From CALKZN01 sp050633585 (lineage in GTDB: Bacteria > Pseudomonadota > Gammaproteobacteria > Arenicellales > Arenicellaceae), in NCBI GenBank assembly GCA_050633585.1, contig JBOEGT010000028.1, positions 1-12,134 on the forward strand: a stretch of DNA of 12,134 nt, read 5' to 3'. Below are positions 5,976 to 12,134 of this stretch, piece by piece. The first letter of the stretch is position 1. Each line of letters begins with the position of its first letter. The notes beneath the pieces were generated by a model. The model worked only from the letters and a program-made list of their open reading frames with translations. It was not told the DNA's origin and made no database searches. The position numbers and the translations under genes are program-made.

Positions 5976-7313
5976 ATGAGTTTATTTTCATTAGGTATTA
6001 GTCATCAAACAGCGCCAGTCGCCATTCGCGAACGAGTGGCTGTGCCTGATGAAACTCTACGAGAAGCGTTAACAGACCTTCATCGTTACGCCAAGTTAGA
6101 AGAAACAAGTATTGTTTCCACGTGTAATCGTACGGAGATTTATTGCCGCCAAGATACCCAAAGTGGCGATGATACAAAACGCATCACAGAATGGTTATGT
6201 GGCTATAAAGGCATGCATCAGGATGACCTTGCTCCTTTTTTATATACACACCCTAATCAGCATGCGGTTAACCACGCTTTTCGTGTTGCATCCGGTTTAG
6301 ATTCCATGGTGTTAGGTGAATCACAAATTCTCGGTCAAATGAAAACCGCGTTTTCGACCGCACACCAAGAAGGGAAAACCGGAAAAATCTTAAATCGACT
6401 ATTCCAACAATCGTTTTCAGTCGCAAAGCAAGTCCGTACACAAACCGCCATCGGCGCCAATGCTGTTTCTGTTGCCTTTGCCGCCGTTAACCTCGCCAAA
6501 CAAATTTTTGCAGATTTATCTGAGCAACGCGTTTTAATGATTGGCGCAGGTGAAACCATCGCTCTGGCAGCACAACACCTCCAAGCTCAAGGCGTTAAAA
6601 ACTTCACCATCGCTAATCGAACGATTGAACGTGGAGTCGAGCTTGCTAATAACTTAGGAGGCAGAGCAATTGAGTTATCCGAAATTTCAAATGAATTAAC
6701 CAATGCTGAAATTGTGATTAGCTCCACAGCGAGCACGCTGCCTATTTTGGGCAAAGGCATGATTGAATCGACACTCAAAAAACGCAAAAACAAACGCATG
6801 TTTTTAGTTGACCTAGCGGTTCCCCGAGATATCGAACCCGAAGTTGCAAAACTCAGCAATGTCTATCTTTATACAGTCGATGACTTACAAGAAGTCGTCA
6901 GTGAAAATATGGACAACCGCAAACGAGCGGCCAAGCAAGCCGAGGGTATTATCGACACCCAAACAGGCGAGTTTATTCAATGGTTAAACAACCTTGATCA
7001 CGAGCCGCTCATGAAAGCCTTGCGCGAACAAACACTCGCCATCAGCCATTCAGAAGTTGAGCGAAGCCTGAAAAAAATTCAGGCAGGCGATAATCCAGAA
7101 ATGGTCTTACAACAATTAGCTCACACCATTTCACGAAAGTTTTTACACCGCCCAACCACTGAACTCACCAGCAATAGTGACGAACACATGCTCGATGCCG
7201 CTCGAAAACTGTTTGGTTTGAATGAGTCAATTGACTCAAACCAACTCGATCTGCCTAGCAACGAATTAGACGCAATCGAAAATCCCCTCGACAAGCCAAG
7301 CAAAAAACATTAG
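5976..7313 (+). CDS. hemA: Glutamyl-tRNA reductase
   Basis: HemA reduces Glu-tRNA(Glu) with NADPH to glutamate-1-semialdehyde, the first committed step of C5 tetrapyrrole (heme, siroheme, cobalamin) synthesis. The 445 residues compare with 418 in E. coli; the excess is mainly a hydrophilic C-terminal tail. The N-terminal catalytic domain has SLGISHQTAP (5-14) and STCNRTEIY with nucleophile Cys50. ASGLDSMVLGESQILGQ (105-121) follows conserved His100. The NADPH-binding domain has MIGAGET (188-194) and SSTAS further on. A helical dimerisation domain ends with DAARKLFGL. The ATG is used without a visible Shine-Dalgarno. It heads hemA-prfA-prmC, the usual gammaproteobacterial order, 92 bases before prfA. 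Confidence 0.98.
   Translation: MSLFSLGISHQTAPVAIRERVAVPDETLREALTDLHRYAKLEETSIVSTCNRTEIYCRQDTQSGDDTKRITEWLCGYKGMHQDDLAPFLYTHPNQHAVNHAFRVASGLDSMVLGESQILGQMKTAFSTAHQEGKTGKILNRLFQQSFSVAKQVRTQTAIGANAVSVAFAAVNLAKQIFADLSEQRVLMIGAGETIALAAQHLQAQGVKNFTIANRTIERGVELANNLGGRAIELSEISNELTNAEIVISSTASTLPILGKGMIESTLKKRKNKRMFLVDLAVPRDIEPEVAKLSNVYLYTVDDLQEVVSENMDNRKRAAKQAEGIIDTQTGEFIQWLNNLDHEPLMKALREQTLAISHSEVERSLKKIQAGDNPEMVLQQLAHTISRKFLHRPTTELTSNSDEHMLDAARKLFGLNESIDSNQLDLPSNELDAIENPLDKPSKKH
7213..7244. repeat. Nested inverted repeat near the 3' end of hemA
   Basis: TTGGTTTGA (7213-7221) and TCAAACCAA (7236-7244) form a perfect 9-base inverted repeat. A second, overlapping perfect 16-base palindrome, TGAGTCAATTGACTCA, spans 7223-7238. 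The two structures share bases and are alternatives in part. They lie inside codons for the variable C-terminal tail of HemA, where protein constraint is low. No T run follows, so it is not a standard terminator. Its role is unknown. Confidence 0.6.
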
Positions 7314-7405
7314 GCTGGCCGCCGCCCCTGCTTGCATTTTATTACCTATACTCAATTAATGATCGGCTGATTTTGACCAGCATTTGCATAGACAACTAAC
7401 ATACC

Positions 7406-8500
7406 ATGAAAGATTCATTACGCTTAAAACTCGACAATCTGATTGAACGCCAAGAAGAAATCGGGCATTTACTGTCTGACCCAAGCGTGATTGGAGATCA
7501 AAACAAGTTTCGTAAACTGAATATCGAACTATCTGACATCACTCCCATTGTAGAGAGCTACCAACGCTTTACCCAGTTAGAAAGTGATTACGCTGGTGCT
7601 AAAGAGATGCTTGAAGAAGCGGGCAATGACGCTGAAATGAAAGAAATGGCGCAAGAGGAAATGCGTGAAGCGGGCGATGAAATCGAAGTACTCGAGAAAA
7701 AGTTACAAGTGCTTTTGCTACCGAAAGACCCGAATGATGATCGCAACATCTTTTTAGAAATACGCGCGGGCACTGGCGGAGACGAAGCAGCCATTTTTTC
7801 TGGCGACTTATTTAAAATGTACTCTACCTATGCTGCCACGCAAAAATGGCAAGTCGAGATTTTGAATGAGAACAAAGGTGAACATGGCGGTTACAAAGAA
7901 ATTATTTGCCGTGTTGTAGGCCGCGGCGCTTATTCGAAGATGAAGTTTGAATCCGGCGCCCATCGCGTACAACGTGTCCCTGAAACCGAAACACAAGGCC
8001 GCGTTCACACATCCGCCTGCACGGTTGCTATTTTACCGGAAGCCGACGAAATCAGTGATGACATTGACATCAACCCATCAGATTTACGCGTTGACACTTT
8101 CCGAGCATCAGGTTCTGGCGGTCAGCATGTGAATAAAACAGATTCTGCGGTGCGTTTAACCCACCTTCCAACAGGCACTGTTGTCGAGTGTCAGGACGAT
8201 CGTTCACAGCACAAAAATAAAGCACGTGCCATGTCGATGTTAAAAGCTCGCATCCTTGATGCCGAACGCAACGCGCAACAATCCGAACAAGCCGAAGCAC
8301 GTAAAAGCTTGGTGGGTAGCGGTGATCGCTCAGAGCGGATTCGCACGTACAACTATCCACAAGGTCGCGTGACTGACCATCGAATTAACTTAACGCTCTA
8401 TAAATTAGATGTTGTCATGACGGGCGAATTAGCACAGGTTATCGACCCGCTAATTTCCGAATACCAAGCCGACCAATTAGCCGAACTATCTGAAGGCTAG
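7406..8500 (+). CDS. prfA: Peptide chain release factor 1
   Basis: RF1 recognises UAA and UAG in the ribosomal A site and triggers peptide release. The 364 residues match the family. The codon-recognition tripeptide of the PxT class is P192-E193-T194, within HRVQRVPETETQGR, where E. coli has PAT. The catalytic GGQ is at 238-240 in GSGGQHVNKTDSAVR, and the C-terminal GSGDRSERIRTYNYPQGRVTDHR stretch is intact. PxT rather than SPF separates it from RF2, and there is no programmed frameshift. Gln240 is the expected substrate of the downstream PrmC. The ATG follows hemA by 92 bases. I see no strong ribosome binding site; a TTGACC hexamer at 7374-7379 has no good -10, so separate transcription is undecided. 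Confidence 0.98.
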   Translation: MKDSLRLKLDNLIERQEEIGHLLSDPSVIGDQNKFRKLNIELSDITPIVESYQRFTQLESDYAGAKEMLEEAGNDAEMKEMAQEEMREAGDEIEVLEKKLQVLLLPKDPNDDRNIFLEIRAGTGGDEAAIFSGDLFKMYSTYAATQKWQVEILNENKGEHGGYKEIICRVVGRGAYSKMKFESGAHRVQRVPETETQGRVHTSACTVAILPEADEISDDIDINPSDLRVDTFRASGSGGQHVNKTDSAVRLTHLPTGTVVECQDDRSQHKNKARAMSMLKARILDAERNAQQSEQAEARKSLVGSGDRSERIRTYNYPQGRVTDHRINLTLYKLDVVMTGELAQVIDPLISEYQADQLAELSEG

Positions 8501-8549
8501 CCAATCATCGTCAACCCTTATTTTCACATAAGCTTGGGAACGCAACAGC

Positions 8550-9449
8550 ATGACCACCAAAACTGTTCAAACCGCGCTATCGGATGCCATTTTGGCATTG
8601 TTCGATTCATCAAGCTCGCCTGAAATTGATGCAGAAGTCTTGCTAGGACATTGCTTAAAACAATCTAGAGCATGGCTTCTTACCTATCAAGATGAAGAAC
8701 TCACCCCAGAAGATATTGATCGCTTTGATGCCTATATTCAACGTCGCCATCAAGGCGAGCCTATTGCATATATTGTTGGGACACGTGAGTTTTGGTCTTT
8801 AAACCTCACCGTGAATGAATCCACGCTTATCCCTAGACCTGAAACCGAAATTTTAGTTGAAATCGCCCTAGAGAAAGCAGCACTCTTCACGACTGAAACA
8901 TTTCACGATGATCCTCAACAGACTCAACAAAGTATTCACATTGTTGACCTGGGCACTGGCAGCGGCGCCATTGCTCTCGCATTAGCCACAGAATTACCCA
9001 AAGCACAGATCACGGCCGTTGATATGTCAGCCGAAGCACTCAGTATTGCGCAGAAAAATGCTGACACTCATCATTTAAACCATGTAAAGTTTTTACAAAG
9101 CAATTGGTTTAGCGCGCTTCAAGACCAACAATTTGATGTGATTTGCAGCAACCCACCTTACATTGAAAGCCAAGATCCTCATTTACAACAAGGTGATTTG
9201 CGCTTCGAACCAAACACTGCACTAGCCAGCGGCGCAGATGGTTTTTTTGATATTACACATATCATCAGCCATGCAAAGGACTACCTTAATGAAGGCGGTT
9301 GGCTAATCTTGGAGCATGGCTTCCAACAAGCACAACGCACTCAGGCACTTTTACAAGAGCATGGCTTTGCAAATATCGATACTCGCTCAGATTATGCAGG
9401 TCACCCAAGAATCACGTTCGCTCAAAAGCAAACGATTAAAGACCTATAA
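8550..9449 (+). CDS. prmC: Release factor glutamine N5-methyltransferase
   Basis: PrmC (HemK) methylates the glutamine of the GGQ motif in RF1 and RF2 using S-adenosylmethionine. The 299 residues contain a helical N-terminal substrate-binding domain (about 1-75), the segment YIVGTREFW (74-82) and IPRPETE (94-100). A Rossmann methyltransferase fold follows, with motif I DLGTGSGAIALALA (133-146) and catalytic NPPY (201-204), which binds the target glutamine. A polar stretch of about a dozen residues before motif I (112-128) makes it longer than the E. coli enzyme (277). It lies 49 bases after prfA, the gene for its substrate, and is probably co-transcribed. Confidence 0.97.
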   Translation: MTTKTVQTALSDAILALFDSSSSPEIDAEVLLGHCLKQSRAWLLTYQDEELTPEDIDRFDAYIQRRHQGEPIAYIVGTREFWSLNLTVNESTLIPRPETEILVEIALEKAALFTTETFHDDPQQTQQSIHIVDLGTGSGAIALALATELPKAQITAVDMSAEALSIAQKNADTHHLNHVKFLQSNWFSALQDQQFDVICSNPPYIESQDPHLQQGDLRFEPNTALASGADGFFDITHIISHAKDYLNEGGWLILEHGFQQAQRTQALLQEHGFANIDTRSDYAGHPRITFAQKQTIKDL

Positions 9450-9484
9450 GCCGTGCGTATCTGGCCTAGACTCTAACACATCCA

Positions 9485-10285
9485 ATGAATCGTTCACTGC
9501 AACAATCCTGCTATGACGCATTAATGGAGACAAATCCTCAGAATAAATGCGCTATAACGCAACACTTGCATGAGCAAATGCAAAAACACGCTTTATCTAT
9601 CGATCACAAAGCAGCGTTAAAAAATATTCAACCCGGCAGGCCTGAAAAGCCAGAACTAGTTCTACCTAAACAATTACACAAACGTGGCATTGGCAAACAG
9701 TCAGGGCGCAACCACTTAATGCATGCTGTCGCCCATATCGAGTTTAATGCAATCAATCTTGCGCTAGACGCGGCTTATCGGTTTGCCGATCAACCGCGTC
9801 AGTTTTATAGTGACTGGATTCGAGTGGCAAGTGAAGAAGCAAAGCACTTTGGCCTAGTCTGCCATTATCTTGAAAAGCATAATATCGATTATGGCGACTT
9901 CCCCGCCCATGATGGCTTATGGGACATGTGTGTGCGCACACAAGATAGCGTTCTATCTCGCATGGCATTAGTCCCTCGGGTTTTAGAGGCTCGCGGCCTA
10001 GACGTGACACCCTCCATCATCGAAAAGCTATCCGCTGTTGGAGACAGTGATGCCGTTCACGTTCTTGAGATCATATTCAATGATGAAATTGATCATGTCC
10101 GCATTGGCTCAGACTGGTTTGTGTATCACTGCAAGCAACAAGCCCTAGAACCACAAGCCACCTTTCTAGACTGCGTCAAAAAACACTTGCACGGAGAATT
10201 GCGCGGCCCATTTAATTTAACCGCTCGCCAAAAAGCTGGCTTCACTGATTCAGAGCTCGCTTACTTGGAACAAAATTATTCCTAG
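9485..10285 (+). CDS. DUF455 family ferritin-like protein (putative diiron)
   Basis: The 266-residue protein resembles the DUF455 family (ferritin-like superfamily), which is distantly similar to the tRNA hydroxylase MiaE; I assign it by motif and no specific reaction is known to me. A four-helix metal site can be read: H84-I-E86 in AHIEFNAINLALDAA, E118-x-x-H121 in SEEAKHFGL, E168 in VLEARGLDVTP, and E201-x-x-H204 in NDEIDHVRIGSDW. The EN-terminal part (1-75) is polar and basic. There is no signal peptide or membrane helix, so it should be cytoplasmic. It starts 35 bases after prmC, so probably shares its transcript. The ATG at 9485 lacks a Shine-Dalgarno, and Met15 is an alternative. Pseudomonads have moeB in this slot. 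Confidence 0.85.
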   Translation: MNRSLQQSCYDALMETNPQNKCAITQHLHEQMQKHALSIDHKAALKNIQPGRPEKPELVLPKQLHKRGIGKQSGRNHLMHAVAHIEFNAINLALDAAYRFADQPRQFYSDWIRVASEEAKHFGLVCHYLEKHNIDYGDFPAHDGLWDMCVRTQDSVLSRMALVPRVLEARGLDVTPSIIEKLSAVGDSDAVHVLEIIFNDEIDHVRIGSDWFVYHCKQQALEPQATFLDCVKKHLHGELRGPFNLTARQKAGFTDSELAYLEQNYS

Positions 10286-10396
10286 AATCCTCAAAAAGTC
10301 ATAGCGACTCTCGCCTGAAGGCTTTATGATTCGCTGCTTGTATGCAAAAGATAGTAGGTTAACGCTCGACAGGGTAATTTCTTTGGCATGCCTAGA

Positions 10397-10416
10397 CAAT
10401 CACCCACGGATGATTG
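10397..10416. repeat. Inverted repeat in the leader of the aminotransferase gene
   Basis: CAATCA (10397-10402) and TGATTG (10411-10416) form a perfect 6-base dyad with an 8-base centre, about 30 bases before the aminotransferase ATG, in a 161-base intergenic region. No T run follows. It could be an operator or a small leader hairpin. It does not resemble a TyrR box. The rest of the gap shows no convincing terminator or promoter to me. Confidence 0.3.
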
Positions 10417-10446
10417 CGTCACTGAAAGTAAGGCGAAGGCACTATT

Positions 10447-11643
10447 ATGTTTGAAACACTAAAAATTCTCCCACCTGATCCCATTCTTGGCTTAAGCCAA
10501 GAATTTATGAAAAGCAGCCATCCAAAGAAAGTGAACCTCAGTGTGGGTGTTTATAAAACGGATACCGGCAACACTCCGATTTTTAAAGCCGTTAAACTGG
10601 CTGAGCAGCACATGATTAATGCGCAAGACTCAAAGGTCTACATTGCTCAACAAGGAGACCCACAGTTTTTAGCAGGCATGCATAGCCTGTTGCTTGGTGA
10701 CGAGCTATCAACATCACTCTCAGATCGCAGCTCTATCTGTATGACCCCAGGTGGTTGTGGCGCGCTAAGGCTCGCCGCCGAAACAATAGTGAACGCAAGC
10801 AAAGACGCCACCGTTTGGTTCAGTACACCAACATGGGGCAATCACTTCCCGTTGATTGAAAGCGCAGGGTTAAGGACTTCGGAATACCCATATTACGACC
10901 CTAAAACAGGCTTAGTTGATTTTGACGCCATGATTTCTACCTTAGAAAAGGTGCCAGCTGGTGACTTAGTCTTATTCCACGCCTGTTGTCATAATCCCAC
11001 AGGCGCTGACCTCAACAAAACTCAATGGGATCAAGTGATTGAAGTAGCCGAACGACAAGGTTTCATTCCATGGTTCGATATTGCTTATCAAGGTTTTGGA
11101 CAATCACTGGATGACGATGCATACAGCGTGAGACAAGCCGCTAAACACTTACCCGAAGTCATCATTGTAGCGTCTTGCTCAAAAAACTTCGGGCTATATC
11201 GCGAGCGCACTGGCGCCGCTTTGTTTATCAACAAAAACGCAGAACAAGCTGAAGCGGCCAAAACCAATGCTATTTCGTTAATGCGAACAAGCTATAGCAT
11301 GTCACCCTTCCATGGCGGCGGTATTGTAGGCACTATTTTAAGTGACGAAAAACTCACCAAAATATGGAAAGATGAAGTGATTGAAGTCTGCTCACACGTC
11401 CAAGGTTTACGACAAGAATTCACTGAAAAACTGAACAATAAACAACATAAAAAAGACTTCTCCTTCATCACCCAAAATCAAGGCATGTTTTCATACCTAG
11501 GCATTGAACAAGAAGAGGCGATATCACTTCGCAACGAACATGGCGTTTATATTCTCAATTCAACGCGCATGAATGTAGCCGGACTTTCCAGCGCCAACAT
11601 TGATTATGTCACTGACTCCATAGCTGCTGTTTTAAATCAATAA
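10447..11643 (+). CDS. Aspartate/aromatic aminotransferase (class I-gamma, AspC/TyrB type)
   Basis: This PLP enzyme transfers amino groups between aspartate and/or aromatic amino acids and 2-oxoglutarate. The 398 residues align from end to end with AspC and TyrB (about 396): MFETLKILPPDPILGL at the start and NVAGL near the end. Active-site residues are present: Trp130, Asn183 in CCHNPTG, Asp211 and Tyr214 in FDIAYQGF, Schiff-base Lys246 in SCSKNFGL, Arg254, Arg280 (side-chain carboxylate) and Arg374 in TRMNVAGL (alpha-carboxylate). Sequence alone does not separate AspC from TyrB activity, so I give no symbol. The ATG is preceded by GAAGG seven bases upstream. It stands 161 bases after the DUF455 gene, probably as its own unit. 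Confidence 0.93.
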   Translation: MFETLKILPPDPILGLSQEFMKSSHPKKVNLSVGVYKTDTGNTPIFKAVKLAEQHMINAQDSKVYIAQQGDPQFLAGMHSLLLGDELSTSLSDRSSICMTPGGCGALRLAAETIVNASKDATVWFSTPTWGNHFPLIESAGLRTSEYPYYDPKTGLVDFDAMISTLEKVPAGDLVLFHACCHNPTGADLNKTQWDQVIEVAERQGFIPWFDIAYQGFGQSLDDDAYSVRQAAKHLPEVIIVASCSKNFGLYRERTGAALFINKNAEQAEAAKTNAISLMRTSYSMSPFHGGGIVGTILSDEKLTKIWKDEVIEVCSHVQGLRQEFTEKLNNKQHKKDFSFITQNQGMFSYLGIEQEEAISLRNEHGVYILNSTRMNVAGLSSANIDYVTDSIAAVLNQ

Positions 11644-11666
11644 ACGGAAGGCAATTTTCAACCCAT

Positions 11667-11680
11667 TTCACTGCAGTGAA
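11667..11680. repeat. Perfect 14-base palindrome upstream of the lipoprotein gene
   Basis: TTCACTGCAGTGAA is a perfect palindrome, 44 bases before the start codon of the lipoprotein gene and 23 bases after the aminotransferase stop. With no loop and no T run it suits a dimeric regulator site better than a terminator. AT-rich sequence (TATATC at 11681-11686) follows at once and could be a -10, which would place the palindrome over the promoter spacer. I do not recognise the regulator. Confidence 0.4.
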
Positions 11681-11724
11681 TATATCTGTTATGTGAATCT
11701 AATCTAACGACTAAAGGAATCAAA

Positions 11725-12134
11725 ATGTACAAAAAACTAGTAACCGTCTTATTAGCCTCAACTGTATTAACCGGCTGCGCCTCCATTCCTATGGAGAGCA
11801 AAGAAGCATCCGATAAAGCAAAAGCGTTTAACTTACCTTCTGGAGAAAATTCAGGTTTATATATTTTTCGCGCAGGCGGACCTGGAGGCGCTTTAAAAAA
11901 AGATATATGGGTTAATGACAAGTGCGTAGGAGAAACAGCTCCGAATATATTTTTCTATACAACTGTCAAAGGCGGCCAAGAACACAAAATATCCACAGAA
12001 TCAGAGTTTTCACCTAATGACTTACTTGTAAAAACAGAAAGTGGAAAAAATTATTTTGTTCAACAACGTATCAAAATGGGCGTTTTTGTTGGCGGAGCCA
12101 ATTTGAGACTGGTTGATGAAGAAAAAGGAAAAGC
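11725..12134 (+). CDS. DUF2846-type lipoprotein, 3' end outside the window
   Basis: An open frame of 136 complete codons runs to the window end without a stop, so the gene is partial. The start ATG has a good AAAGGA ribosome binding site six bases upstream. The product begins with a lipoprotein signal, MYKKL then a hydrophobic core and lipobox LTGC, with Cys18 acylated and Ala at +2, which predicts sorting to the outer membrane. The following domain, with GLYIFRAGGPGG near 44-55, a repeated beta pattern, WVNDKCVGET, FFYTTVKGG and NYFVQQ near its end, resembles DUF2846, a small domain common in bacterial lipoproteins with no established function. It lies 81 bases after the aminotransferase and is likely transcribed separately. 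Confidence 0.8.
   Translation, partial: MYKKLVTVLLASTVLTGCASIPMESKEASDKAKAFNLPSGENSGLYIFRAGGPGGALKKDIWVNDKCVGETAPNIFFYTTVKGGQEHKISTESEFSPNDLLVKTESGKNYFVQQRIKMGVFVGGANLRLVDEEKGK

Noticed and set aside
7979..7987. RF1 codon-recognition motif reads PET rather than the E. coli PAT
   Set aside because: The class is PxT and the middle position varies among RF1 proteins; no change in stop-codon reading can be inferred.
10300..10330. Small stems (AGTC/GACT, GCGA/TCGC, GCCT/AGGC) after the DUF455 gene suggesting a terminator
   Set aside because: All stems are four pairs, mutually exclusive, and followed by at most three T residues.

Overview
The window looks like an ordinary housekeeping stretch from a gammaproteobacterium with moderate to low GC. 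The evidence is gene order: on the minus strand lolB, ispE, tRNA-Gln, prs, rplY, pth, ychF and tRNA-Met, and divergently on the plus strand hemA, prfA and prmC. From general knowledge this matches the pseudomonad-type arrangement, and LolB and the L25/CTC-TL5 protein fit the same group. The sequence does not let me name a genus.

Minus strand, read from about 5826 down to 47: a small four-helix membrane protein of unknown function; lolB (outer-membrane lipoprotein insertion); ispE (isoprenoid precursors); tRNA-Gln(TTG), whose 5' end overlaps the end of ispE; prs (PRPP synthesis); rplY (ribosomal protein L25); pth (peptidyl-tRNA recycling); ychF (ribosome-associated ATPase); and an elongator tRNA-Met(CAT) whose 3' acceptor strand pairs badly. 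Promoter-like sequences precede tRNA-Gln (inside ispE), prs, rplY and tRNA-Met.

Plus strand, from 5976: hemA (first step of C5 tetrapyrrole synthesis from Glu-tRNA), prfA (release factor RF1), prmC (methylates the GGQ glutamine of RF1), a DUF455 ferritin-like putative diiron protein, a class I-gamma aspartate/aromatic aminotransferase, and the first 136 codons of a DUF2846-type lipoprotein cut off by the window end.

Most genes concern translation and its substrates: two tRNAs, L25, Pth, YchF, RF1 and PrmC, with HemA drawing on charged tRNA-Glu. I found no mobile element, CRISPR array, toxin-antitoxin pair or defence system, and no convincing novel system. The observations most worth checking are the ispE/tRNA-Gln overlap with its internal promoter, the odd tRNA-Met, the cysteine-rich membrane protein beside hemA, the DUF455 gene behind prmC, and a few uncatalogued palindromes. 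Every intergenic gap is shorter than about 170 bases.
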